From positions 228,517-292,516 of the forward strand of contig QRFJ01000300.1 in the NCBI GenBank assembly GCA_006176705.1: a stretch of DNA of 64,000 bases, read 5' to 3'. Of this stretch, positions 37,411 to 48,367 are shown piece after piece (position 1 is the first letter of the stretch; each line of letters begins with the position of its first letter). The notes under the pieces are model-generated. The model was not told the origin of the DNA. It saw nothing but the letters and a program-made list of their open reading frames with translations, and searched no databases. This DNA comes from Cocos nucifera. Taxonomy: Eukaryota > Streptophyta > Magnoliopsida > Arecales > Arecaceae. A program made the position numbers and the translations under genes.

Positions 37411-37545
37411 TTAGCTAAGTTATCCCATGCATAACTTAGCTGTTGTATTTGATTAGATCAAATACAGATCAACTTAGCTGTTGTATTTGATCAGCTAAGT
37501 TATCCCATGCATAACTTAGCTGTTGTATTTGATCTATAGATCAAC
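37411..37545 (+). repeat. Local direct/palindromic repeat in R2
   Basis: AGCTAAGTTATCCCATGCAT followed by AACTTAGCTGTTGTATTTGAT occurs twice, about 80 bp apart. Each unit contains the inverted pair AAGTTAT...ATAACTT. R4 has a single unit at the matching place (about 50150). Confidence 0.75.
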
Positions 37546-37641
37546 TTAAGTGGCATACATATTTTACTTGATGAAATTAGTAACTACATGATTCCAAAGC
37601 ATTTAAAGTTAAGTTACTACTTTATGATATTTTTGCATGCG

Positions 37642-37880
37642 AGATGAAAGTCTCATGCATGATTTTGAATGAAAAAAAAAGTGAGGAATCCTCTTTTCAA
37701 CTCTAACTCTCCCACTCCAGTCGTTGCTTTTCTTCCTGTTACTTCGAAAGTAGCTGCTTTAGCTTTAGCTTCAGCTTCAGCCAGGCGAATTTTTGATATT
37801 CCTTTTTATTTCTCATCAAACGAATGGCGTCTTCTTCTGAAAATCCTAGCTATTCTTAGCATGATATTGGGAAATCTCAT
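37642..37880 (+). pseudogene. ndhB: Plastid ndhB fragment inside hAT R2 (NUPT)
   Basis: Open piece 37669-37887 reads NPLFNSNSPTPVVAFLPVTS, RIFDIPFYFSSNEW and LLLKILAILSMILGNLI, the middle of the plastid NADH dehydrogenase-like subunit B. About 40 bases before it look like plastid flank, perhaps the group II intron tail. R4 reads straight through the same site (ATTTTTGCATTATATGAT near 50280), so the insert edges at about 37642 and 37880 are clear. Too short to be functional. Confidence 0.88.
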
Positions 37881-38784
37881 TATATGATGAAAAGATTCGT
37901 AGATCTAAATAGTTCACATCATCTTCACAACCCACTTCTAGTACCTCTCTCATTCATCATTTGTTTTTTCATTCCTTGCATATAGAAGACATTCACATGC
38001 ATCTTCTTCATCTTTAAGAAATGAATTAGAATTTTATTTATGAAATGAAATCTCTTCTGCATTAGATGAAAATCAAATTGAAAATCTTTATATATTGTCC
38101 TGGTGGAAGAGTGAAAAATCAACATCCTGTCATGTCTGTAATTACACGTGATATTTTAGCCGTGCCGATATCTACAGTAGCATTGATGCTTTAGTGTAAG
38201 TCGGTGCATTCTAGATGAAGAGGAGCAGGATGACAGGCAACATAATTGAGATGCTGCTCTGCTTCAAAGATTGGCTGGATGTGGAGGCGAGATTTCAGGA
38301 CAAAAGAGGACATGATACTAGATCTGATGATAAGGACAACACAAACACAACAGACATTTAGTAAGATTGGTTTTTTAATTTTTAATTTTTAAAATTATAT
38401 GTTTTTATTTTTTATTTGTTGAGGTGAGTCATCTCTATTTTCTTCTCTTTTTCTTATTATATTCTGGAGGTCAAGCCTAGCCCCCCTTCCTCTTTCATAC
38501 AATTTTGATTTTTATTTTTATAAAAAAATTCAATATCTTCTTTTTTTATTTATCCTCCCACCTATTTTATTTTATAAAAATTATTTTTTAAAATAAAAAC
38601 TTTAAAAACGTGCCATGCCAAATGGGCCATGCTAGCATGCAGGCCATGCCGAGCCTGGGCACGTGCTGTGCCGTGCCGGGCCTAGGCCGCAGGCCACCAA
38701 ACCCCCGCCCAACTAGGCATGCTAGGCATGGGCCAATTCATGCCAGGCCGGCCCATGGGCAGCCTGGCCCGATGCCCAACTCTA

Positions 38785-39040
38785 CTTTAAGTGCAAGAAA
38801 TTAATTAGGACATTTATGGGCATCATCATTACTCGACAAGATTCTAGATCTGGATGTATATACTTTAAGTGCAAGAAATTAATTGTATTATTTTATGTTT
38901 TGTATTTATTAATTGATTTGAGTATATTAGGATTCAATAATATCTTCTCTTTTTTTTTTTATTTAATGAAAGCTAGGCTACTCAAAAGTAAGTCTATCTA
39001 CTGGGATAGAGAAATTTTAGAAAGTTGGATAAGGCTATAG
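38785..39040. other. Spacer with short direct repeat
   Basis: CTTTAAGTGCAAGAAATTAAT occurs at 38785 and again at about 38869. No gene seen. Confidence 0.5.
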
Positions 39041-39041
39041 C

Positions 39042-39985
39042 TGCTTGACATGGCTTCCACTGCCATCAAAGGTTAATCACAATCTAGCCCTTTCATCCAA
39101 GGCTGTAGCCATAGATAGCTTTGCTCAAATGGTAGTGTTGTTGGATGTTTCTATAGCCCGCTGGTTCCCGAAATCCATATCTATTAGTGGGGTCACATCA
39201 AACTAATCTTTGTAACATTGTCTTACGCTAGTCCTTATAAGACTCTCTCAACATCATTAAGGATGTAACGAAGTGATAGGAAAATCAATAACATTAACAA
39301 ACATCAATTTGGACCTAAAATCATTCAAGAAAAAAAAAAGATGATGAATCTTGAGAGCAAAAAAAAAATGAAACCCCCCCCCAAAAAACAAAAATTGGCA
39401 TGCCAATTTGCAACCAACATGGATCAAACCAATAGTTAATTGGTATGGATCCTGGTATTGGTTTGGTGAACCTTGATTTCTTACTATCAAGGTTGCGGCC
39501 GCTTGACATGGCTTCTGCTGCCATTATCCCATCAAAGGTCTTTGCACCAAGGCCCTTTCATCCAAGGCCCTTTCATCCTTAGATGGCTTTGCTCGAATGG
39601 CAGTGTTGTTGGTTGGTTCCCGAAATCCATATCGGTTCATCAATGAGTGGGGTCACATCAGACTAGTCCTTGTAAGGTTGTCTTAGGATAGTCCTTATAA
39701 GGTCGTCTCTCAGCATCATTAAGGATGCACTGGAGTGATAAAAACATCAATAACATTAACAAACATCAATTTGGATCTAAAATCATTCAAGAAAAAAAAA
39801 AGATTATGAATCTTGAGAGCCAAAAGAAAAAATGAAATTGGACCACACCCCCCCCCAAAAAAAAAAAGAAAAAAGTGCCTTGCCATATGGTATGTCGGTA
39901 TGGCACCGAATCGGTAGTCGACCTCTATGGACCCCGGTATTGGTTCAGTGAACCTTGATTTCTCACTTCTGCAAATAGTAATCTT
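39042..39985 (+). repeat. Tandem duplication, ~460 bp unit
   Basis: The unit GCTTGACATGGCTTC ... GGTTCCCGAAATCCATATC ... GGTGAACCTTGATTTCT spans 39042-39485 and again about 39501-39965, with substitutions and small indels, including a C-run beside A-runs in both copies. No coding content recognised; related CCGGTAT strings hint at a hAT-derived non-autonomous element. Confidence 0.85.
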
Positions 39986-40179
39986 CCGATTTATAACCCT
40001 AAGAGTCAAGGATAATTTGACTCAAGGGAAGAATTTTAATTACCCATCAACCCAAAGTTCACTATATCAAAAACTTTTCTGATAACTAAATGAAGGGAAA
40101 GAAAAGACAATATGAACTAAGGAAAGCTCTTAAAGTCTTTAAAAGTAACTTTGGTGGTTAGGATTTTGCTTATTCACGA

Positions 40180-40430
40180 TATAAGTTAGGCACTTCAACT
40201 ATATAACATTTCTTTGGGCTTGCAAAAACTAATCCATGTGCATTCATGTTATATAAGTTAGGCACTTCAACTATATAACATTTCTTTGGGCTTGCAAAAA
40301 CTAATCCATGTGCATCTAGACTTCCAAATAGATAGAAGCCACCCAATCAATTAAATATCTGTCTCAACAATGACTAGACTTGCCAAGCATTTATGTGAAA
40401 AGTAAAGAAAGAACATAGAGAATGTGTACT
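40180..40430 (+). repeat. Dispersed repeat copy 1 with internal 70-bp tandem duplication
   Basis: ATATAAGTTAGGCACTTCAA ... AATCCATGTGCAT is repeated at 40180-40251 and 40252-40317. The remainder to 40430 (ending AGAGAATGTGTACT) matches 52453-52645 closely. The second copy is where pararetrovirus C begins. Confidence 0.85.
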
Positions 40431-40785
40431 ATATTAAATGAGAGAGGAGCATGTCATTGTAGATTTTGTCTATCAAATTTTGTCTAGAATCCCTTAATTT
40501 CCTTTCTTTACAAATATCAATGTAAAATAACGATCAAGAAGCTAGCCTCTATTTGTTCCTTCACCTCCATTTCTTATCTTTATGGTTTTTTCTAGAACAT
40601 CTAATTAAAGAAAAAAAATTCCTATCTTATCCACATAAAGAAACTTTGGCCGGTAAAACGCAGTTGGGTTGAAGTGAAAGCTCAATCCGACTTTATAACA
40701 TGAAGCTATTTGATCTTGATTCAAACAAGAACTTGCAGTACATTGAAGCTGCTCTATGGTTTGCTATCTAAATAAGCAATCCTCC

Positions 40786-40910
40786 AATGACAAAATCGGT
40801 GGCTACAACCTTTGCTCATCATCCAAATTCCAAAGGGGTCTCCAGTGACAGAATCGGTGTTAGTCATTGGGCTGCAACCTTTGCTCATCATCCAAATTCC
40901 AAAGGGTGAA
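40786..40910 (+). repeat. Tandem duplication, ~60-70 bp unit
   Basis: CAACCTTTGCTCATCATCCA plus flanks (AAATTCCAAAGGG) occurs at about 40786-40838 and 40846-40908. Confidence 0.85.
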
Positions 40911-41159
40911 GATGACTTTGTTACAAGTTGGCTTGGTCAAACCAAAGGCAAGGATTCAGGAACCGGTACCGGTTCCTAATCGGTACGGTACCATGCCGTA
41001 CCGGCCGGTATGCCATAACGTACCGATTTTCCTTTTTTTTCCAACTTAATTTTTATTCTAATTTTTTTAATAATTTTTAAATTAATTTAGGATGATATAA
41101 TAATTCTAAGTTCTAACATCTCCAAAAAAAAATAAAAAAAATCTAAAACAATGCAAAAA

Positions 41160-41478
41160 TGTATTTAATAAACAAGTCTCCAAGATATAAAAAAATAATT
41201 TACTAACCTCAAGATATCTACTGATCTTGTCGAGTATCTATGATGCTCGTGGATATCCGGATCATTCTCGTACTCCGCAGGAACATCAGTCCATCCCTCT
41301 ATCCAACCAGCACGATAGTCCTGAATATTCATCCCATAAGCATTAAATGTATTTAATAAACAAATCTCGAGTATTTATGATGCTCGTGGATATCCGGATC
41401 ATTCTCGTACTCCGGAGAAATATTAGTCCATCCCTCTATCCAACCAGCACGATAGTCCAGAATATTCATCCCATAAGG
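41160..41478 (-). repeat. Tandem duplication in the hAT tail
   Basis: GATGCTCGTGGATATCCGGA ... AATATTCATCCCATAAG occurs at about 41243-41340 and 41379-41478, each preceded by AATGTATTTAATAAACAA. Confidence 0.85.
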
Positions 41479-42347
41479 TAACCACTCTGGATTGTAAGAC
41501 ATCTCAGATCTCTCGCTCAAACTCTGACTCTGAGAGGTGTCCTTGGGATGATGGTATGGCTGTGGAGGGGCCCATCCAAATATGCCAGCAGCAAAATTCG
41601 AGCCATAAGAAGCTCCAGACTGGATAGTAGCCATTGGAAGACGATGTCTCGGATGCATTATATCTATATCCATATGGATCATAAGCTGCCTGCGGGTGGT
41701 AGGATTCAGAATATAAGGATGATCCAGATACATCCATGGATCCTACGTCACGTGCCAAATCATCTGCAGCTGTATCGTGTCGACGACCTCTGAAAGGTTG
41801 TCGTCTATATGAAATAGTATCCTCATGGCCTTTATCAGCTCGTGCACCGTGGTCCCTATCTTGTATGGCATGTATAAACTGAGACTCATCGGTGAATCGA
41901 ATATCATCCTACGGCTGCTTCTCACGAACAATAGTTTCTTGTCCTCCAGTCCCTTCTTGGTCATCAGATCCGTCACTACTATCATGACTCACCCTGGTCT
42001 CCAAATCTGAGCCAACTGACTCCTACACTCTCGAGGATGCTGCAATTATCTTTTTTTTTGCTTTATTATCCCTTTTCTTACTTTATTGCATCTGAGAGGA
42101 TGGATCTCTTCTTCCTACTTGAGATGGCCAACTTCTTCTCAAAAATTCTCGCTCAAACATTTGGGAGGATGCTCGGACATAGAGTCATGTCATGACTCAA
42201 AAATTCTTCTCAAAAACTCGGTGTGCCCTGAGGCTATGGCTGATCAGCTAGAACCCTATGTGGAATATTTGTATCTGCCCATCACCCCGGATCCATCCTA
42301 ATCTTCCTAGCTACTAAACTGGCTGGTCGTGAAGAAGATCCCGACTC

Positions 42348-42440
42348 ATCAAGCTCTGACTCTTGCTGATGGCCTGCAAGCCATCCAATCATCAAGCTCT
42401 GGCTCTTGCTGATGGCCTGCAAGCCATCCAATCATCGGAT
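42348..42440 (-). repeat. 43-bp tandem duplication
   Basis: CAAGCTCTGACTCTTGCTGA through CCATCCAATCAT is repeated back to back with one change, within the hAT C-terminal region. Confidence 0.9.
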
Positions 42441-43504
42441 CCTCATCCCCATCAGCATAATCACCCAACATCAGATCTATGTACTTCAGCTGTACTTCAT
42501 CTTGAATACATTTTAACCTCAACCTTAGATTATAATGAACATATAAAAGATCGTTGAGGCACTTCTATGTCAGACAGTTTCTCTGTTTGCTGTGGATAAG
42601 GGCAAAAGTCGATCAATTACGCTCACAGCCACTAAAGGAGCTATCTGGGAAAGAATGCGGATGGCTACAGCTTTCAAATTTTCTGCAGATTGTCCAAAAT
42701 GAATCCACCATTCAGCTGCAAAAATATTAACCAAAATTATTTATCATATGTCACGATATTCGTAGGTATGTAAAGTCAGCAAAGTCTTCTCATTATTGAT
42801 ATATAATTTACCTGGATTCATCCTCTTTTTGCTTACGACAACCGATGAGACTCCAAAGCTATCTGTCTCCTCTCTAAACTATTTCGTTTGTGAAAAATAT
42901 ATTTGTTATATTAATAAATATACAGTTGATTACATACTGAATTTGGTTAAAATATTAAATACTCATATCTCATCCTCTCTAACATACCTCTTGCAGACAT
43001 ATCGATGCAATTTCTAGATCATCCACCATCTATATATCACATTACGAAGAGTAAGAAGCTCATTATCCATATCTGTCCCATAAATGGTGTACTGGAATCT
43101 CGAATTCAAATAGTATGCTGTAGATAAATTTCATAAATGAATGAGTAGATTCATATAAGTAGAAGAAAATTTTTAGTGGACTCTTGGATTTGTGCTTACC
43201 GGCTAGATGCAAATCTCTATCCATCTGATAGTCCCTGTAGCGCTTGGATAATGTTGATATATTACTGACCATGTTTTGGATCTATCTCATTGATCTGTTT
43301 CTTTGCCTTCTCCATCATATGATACAAAAAGCCCATCTAGGGGTATCTTTCACTGTCCACGGCACGAAGCACCTCATATAATGGCTTGATAACCTTCACT
43401 AGCTTATCAGCCCATTGCCAAAATGACTGACTGGTCACTAAGTTCTCCATACGACTTTCCTCGGTACCAACTCTCGCATATCTACTCTCTTGCCACTCGG
43501 CACT

Positions 43505-43632
43505 GACAAACATCTGACGTAATGTTGTTTTCTTCTCCAGAAGGCTATCAGGTAATGTAGTTTGTAGCAAACATCTGACGTAATGTTGTTTTCTTCTCCA
43601 GAAGGCTATCAGGTGCTATGTAGTTTGTAGCA
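43505..43632 (-). repeat. ~65-bp tandem duplication in the hAT core
   Basis: CAAACATCTGACGTAATGTT ... GTAGTTTGTAG is repeated back to back; the second copy has three extra bases (GGTGCTATG versus GGTAATG). Confidence 0.9.
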
Positions 43633-45573
43633 AACCGAGTGACATCCGATCTCAAAATCTCTCCCCCAGTATATGTCCACATCAATGACAAGACCCATGT
43701 ATGATTGTAGATGAATCTAGTAATAGTCTGGGCTGAGTCCACTACTTGCTACACCCTACGAAGCTTTCCAATATCCATCAACATGAGATCAATGCAATGT
43801 GCAGCACATGGGGTCCAATAAATATGGGGTCGCTACTCCATCATCAACTCTCTAGCGGTCTTATATTGCGGTACATTATCTATGATGACCTGCACGATAT
43901 TCTGCTCTCCTACTAAATCAATCACCTCCTTCATTATCTACAGCATCAATTGATTTATGAATTTCCATCATAATAAGTCAAGAAATTGATGATGCTCTGC
44001 CTAGTAGGACCAGTCCAACCATCATACATCACCGTCAATCCATATGTAGGCCATTTATTCTTGTAAGAAGAAATCCATTTCTGCAGCTCCTCTTTGTTAT
44101 CATTAAGAAGCTGACCATAAATATCCTTCGGTGTTGGGGGATCTACACTTGGGCCGGCTGCCTGTATGGCTGAAATGGCAGACCGATAGTAGGTATTACC
44201 TGATACATTTGCTGGAATGTGGCTAAAATGAAACTATGATCCAATAGCTCGCCACATGTCTTTTTTTTCATATCCTTCTTCGACATACCGTCAATCCTCT
44301 ATTGTTTTGAATCTTTGCTGGAAAAAGCATGTGGATCTAAATTATGAATAGTGGCTCTTGCTAACATGTCCCTGGACGACCTCCTACTACCAAATGCTCC
44401 CAGCATAGATGAAATACTATGCTTGCCTCTACTGGGTATCTCCCTGATTGAGGTGGTCCTCCTGAACTCAGATTCTTCCTCGGCAATCGCAGAGCCGAAT
44501 CCCAATTCATAATATGACGGTCCAAATCGTTCTCTACATCTGGCCATCTTCTTCATACGGTACTGATCATCCATACTCGTCCAAATGGCAGCCTCCATTT
44601 GTGCCTCATCATCTGGAGTGAAGGCCTGCTCTACAACTTGACGGTCCACCTCAGCTCTCTTCTGCTTGGCCTTCTTTGTTGATTTAAAATCAGCAAGGTG
44701 TTTCTTCATCAGCTGTCAGACCTCCTGCGGACATTTTCGATATATGGCCACATCAGGATAACCACCAGCCAAATGCTGCTTCAACCTAATCACCCCTCAC
44801 TTGAACTCTGTGTTGCACCATTTGCATCTCCAATGGTGTCGAGCCGAGAGCATCTCGCCAGGCTCCCAATAATATCACGCTCTGTATCCTTCTTTTTTAC
44901 TCATTTCTGCAAGTTTAATAAAATATATCATTTTAATAATTACCTATAAAATTAAAATTTTTCATCAAAAGGCCTTATTTTTTTTATTATTTAAATAATT
45001 AAAAAATATAAAAAAATTTAAAAATTCTAAATAGTTTATTTAAGCTTAAATCCAAGTAGAAATCCAAGTAAAATTTAAAAATTCTTCTAAGATGATTAAA
45101 TATTATTTATTTTTTTATTTTATTCAAAATTAAGCATAAGTTACTTTGCATATGATACATCAAAAATTTCAAAATCGGACATAAAAATTATACTATACAT
45201 AGCTTCAGTTGTCATAAATAATATTATGAATTTATATTTTTTTATTTTTTTATTCTAAAAATATATGTTTAAAATATATATATAATTAACGAAAATTAAT
45301 GATTTTAGCATCATCGCATAGATCTTCCAAAGGACCAAAATCATAAATTTTGGCATGATTTTTTCTTTTTTTTACTTCTTACCATTTTTTGGATACAAAT
45401 TCTGAAGAATAAAATATTTACTAATACAATATTAGATTACCTTACTTTCGATCAAAAATTGTCATCTCCCCGAGGTTGTGACAATTTTTTTGAATTTTTT
45501 TTCTTTATTTTTTCTTTGGGGCTTCGTTCGCACTCTCGGCATCTTGAGAGTCCGAGCTCGGACTCTCAGGCTC

Positions 45574-45664
45574 TGAGAGTTTAAGGCAAAAGAAAGGGGC
45601 AAGGAGGGGTGGGGTGGGCCACCCAATAATGGCCCTTGCCCCTTTCTTTTGCCTTAGACTCTCA
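45574..45664. repeat. Perfect inverted repeat (hairpin) in the hAT left flank
   Basis: TAAGGCAAAAGAAAGGGGCA at 45582 is mirrored by its reverse complement ending at 45656. There is a 23-bp perfect stem and a 29-base GC-rich loop, extended by CTGAGAGT/ACTCTCAG with one mismatch. It sits upstream of the transposase start and could be a subterminal structure of the transposon or a separate small foldback element. Confidence 0.85.
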
Positions 45665-45869
45665 GGGGCAGAGCCGAACTGCCCGATTCTGGGTGATTTG
45701 ATCCCGAACCGTACCGAACCGAGCGGTTCGGTGCGATTTGATATTTTTCAAGAAAAATGCCGAACCAGATCGGTTCCTTACTGGTTCGGCTCGATTCAGG
45801 CTATACCAGGCCATTCGGTCCAGTACGGCATTCCATGCATTGGTCAATGGTTTAAGCCATCAAGCAAAT

Positions 45870-47240
45870 AAAAACTGTAATCTATTTAGCCCCAAAATCA
45901 TAATTTTGGTGCTCAAGTTCACAACTATGTAGCGGGTACTAAGACGAAAAATGTCTAAAGGTCTTGTTGCAAGAGTATAATCATAAATAAGACAGTCCTT
46001 ATTACAAGGTAAACCAACATGGCTAACCACAAACCCACAAAAAGCTCAAGGGCAAGAGAATCTGATGCTTATTATGTTGCCACCTTTAAGATGTGACACT
46101 AGCTATAGTTCCGTAATTAAGATATCACTAGTAAATGGTTTAAGGATCCAATTGTGATAGCCCTCTGCTGGCTAATAGAGACAATTGGTCTGTAGTTTGA
46201 ACCCCAATTGACTTGAGTTGAGCTAAGCTTCACCACACATCTCTATATTTCAGTCTCTTATAAATTTGAATGGATATTAACTTGAATTAAATGAAATTAA
46301 TGAAATTGGATCACCTAAAATAGGCTTAAGAGTAATGCCCAAAACCAACAACTAAGGGGTAAATACACACTATGCTAATTCAACTAAAATGTTAGTAAAG
46401 TTGGAATTTCATGAAACTTGTAATTCAAGTCAAGATTGACTTGGAATTAAAAAATATGTTAAACCAATAATTAGAAATTAAGGGCTAATCAGAAACTAAG
46501 TAGGTGTTAGGTATAAACATAATCAACTCAAAAACCATAAAAAAAAAACTCAAGTGAATGTAATCCAACTTGAATCAAATTGATCTTTTGAATAAAATTA
46601 ACTTAAATCACACACCTAAGAACTTGGATGCCAAATGTCACTAGATATAAATTAAACGTGGGCTGATTAGTCAATCTATATGCAGAGTTCAAATATTGAC
46701 CTGAAGAACATGAACAAAATCCAAAATGCATAAATTGTGTCAACTGACATGAGGTAAATTACCTATGACCATTCATCTCAAGATAATTTGGAGAAAAAAT
46801 TCACCCCCTACTCTAATAGGGAATAAATTATTAAATTAACTAATATAATTGAGTCAACATATAACTCAAAAAATACATAAGCAAACCCCTGCTTCATAAC
46901 CTACTCCCTTTCATCACAATGGTGAAATATCTAAGTATTAGCAAAATCGAGATCAAGTTATGAGACAAATACTCGCTAAACAACATTTTGTATTTTAGTG
47001 CTATACTCATAATTGTGAATTCTTGCTTCATAACTTGCATATTTGCATTATCTGAATTGTTACATTTCTTGGATAGGTAATTTGATATTCAGCAACTGTT
47101 TGCAGTGCTGCAAACATAATTATTGAGAATTAAGGGTTTTAAAATAAACCTAGGAATCATAGTTCTTGCGTTCATTTAAAATTTTCTATTTATGTACATG
47201 AATCTTCATTAGGCTCCATGAATTTTGATTGATGGAGTCT
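45870..47240. other. AT-rich intergenic DNA, nothing recognised
   Basis: No ORF above noise, no tRNA, and no long direct or inverted repeat was seen by eye. Confidence 0.4.
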
Positions 47241-47739
47241 ATTAACACATGGTACTTTTTGCAATTACAACTTGAACCATGCCCATTCTAGCTTGAATAG
47301 AAAGATTTAAAACATAACAAGCACATCTAATATGAAATAATTTTTCATTAAAAATGGGATAAAAAGAGTCCTTCAATAATTTAGACAACTATATTATTAT
47401 TAGATGTATTATCAAATATAACAGACATAATTTTGTTACTAATATCATATGTAGATATAGTTTGATAAATAGCATTGAAAATTTATTGACCAGAATGGGG
47501 ATAATCAAAAAAATAAAAAACAAGAATATGCTTATTTAATTGCCAATTATTGTCTAGTGATAGAAATAAAAGATATACTACCTATGCAGTCCATATATCA
47601 GAAATTAATGATACATTTACATTTAAGGCAGAAAGAGCTCCAATCAAATTGTTCTTCATTGCTAAGTAATTAGTCATAGCTACTCTTTTAAATGTATGTC
47701 TACTAGTTCTTCTGTAAGCAAGTTGTAAGGCTAATTGAA

Positions 47740-48085
47740 CATACTCTTCAAAATTAAAAAGATTCACATAAGCCTAACTATCCATTTACAAGTGTTTTTC
47801 TTTGATTTTCATGATTATAAGCAAAAATTCCTACAAGGGCACCCTTGAACATACTCTTCAAAATTAAAAAGATTCACATAAGCTAAGTAATTCATCCCTA
47901 ACTATCCATTTACAAGTGTTTTTCTTTGATTTTCATGATTATAAGCAAAAATTCCTACAAGGGCACCCCCTTGTATATTACAGGTGCTTTGAAGATGAAA
48001 ATCACTTACCCTATAAGATTGTTAATATCTCTTCAAATAGCCAGCCCCTATAAGATTGTTAATATCTCTTCAAATAGCCAGTTCC
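47740..48085 (-). repeat. Two tandem duplications in R3 (~100 bp and ~35 bp)
   Basis: GAACATACTCTTCAAAATTA ... TACAAGGGCACCC occurs at about 47737-47845 and 47847-47967. TATAAGATTGTTAATATCTC through CCAG occurs at 48013 and 48051. Confidence 0.85.
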
Positions 48086-48359
48086 TCTAGTACTAGCACA
48101 ACTATATGATTTAGCATATTTTTTATATTTTGCCTTATAGAATCATCCAAAACTCTATCAAAATCATTCCATACAATGCTAGTCCTCTTACGATCTAGCT
48201 TCAACAGAAGGAGCTTTAGAAAGAGTAGGAAGAGTTTCTTCCTTCTCAAAAATAGGAAAAATGCCGACATGCACGACGGCAATACTATCATCATCGCCAT
48301 CTAAATTGAGTAAATGCAAAAAAATAAAAACTAATCCATAACCAGCAAAAGAAAATTGA

Positions 48360-48367
48360 GTAGAGCC
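48360..48367. repeat. Left 8-bp target-site duplication of R4
   Basis: GTAGAGCC directly before the R4 terminal repeat; its partner GTAGAGCT is at 51275-51282 (7 of 8 identical). Eight bases is the length made by hAT transposases. Confidence 0.8.

Larger units (their letters stand above)
35428..38784 (+). mobile_element. hAT transposon R2 (RICESLEEPER-like) with both terminal inverted repeats
   Basis: The left end reads TAGACTTGGGCAT (35428) and the right end ATGCCCAACTCTA (to 38784), inverted repeats with one mismatch in 13. GC-rich GGCCATGCC repeats fill roughly the first 300 bp and the last 170 bp. Inside, decayed transposase pieces appear: MATYDDENIAVMHINIFSI near 36218, AFNYDT/NKIMS-like core near 36930, and RTHILLDEISNYMIPKHLK-like near 37560. 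A plastid ndhB insert lies at 37642-37880. No clean 8-bp target duplication is visible. No complete transposase frame. Confidence 0.8.
40950..45860 (-). mobile_element. DUF659/BED-type hAT transposon, decayed
   Basis: On the minus strand: a BED-type finger near 44695-44850 (KWCNTEFK, VIRLKQHLAGGYPDVAIYRK), a long charged segment 44299-44709 (136 aa), the DUF659 core near 43700-44270 (decayed WTGPTRQS-like, HIYWTPCAAHCIDLMLMDI), MWTYTGGEILRSDVTRFATN near 43640, WQESRYA and FWQWADKLVKVIKPLYEVLR at 43337-43570, the dimerisation region near 42480-42720 (AAEWWIHFGQSAENLKAVAI), and a Tyr/Ser-rich tail at 41353-41985. Both ends are rich in CCGGTACC-like strings. Several small tandem duplications interrupt the frame. 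No intact product. Confidence 0.8.
47250..48367 (-). mobile_element. hAT transposon R3 (RICESLEEPER-like), left part, split by R4
   Basis: Minus-strand pieces: decayed HIRCACYVLNLSIQA near 47300, NLFNFEEYVQLALQLAYR and YLAMKNNLIGALSALNVNVS at 47582-47767, and the N-terminus MIVLPSCMSAFFLFLRRKK at 48070-48300. The 3' half (dimerisation domain and GC-rich end) is missing, so R3 is truncated at about 47250. The element continues at 51275 after the R4 insert. Confidence 0.8.

Noticed and set aside
35420..38792. 8-bp target duplication around hAT R2
   Set aside because: Flanks TTACTTAT and CTTTAAGT do not match; shifting the boundary gives only TACTT in common, too weak to claim.
41353..41733. 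A 126-aa independent gene rich in His, Tyr and Ser
   Set aside because: It is the tail of the DUF659 hAT transposase frame and contains a tandem duplication.
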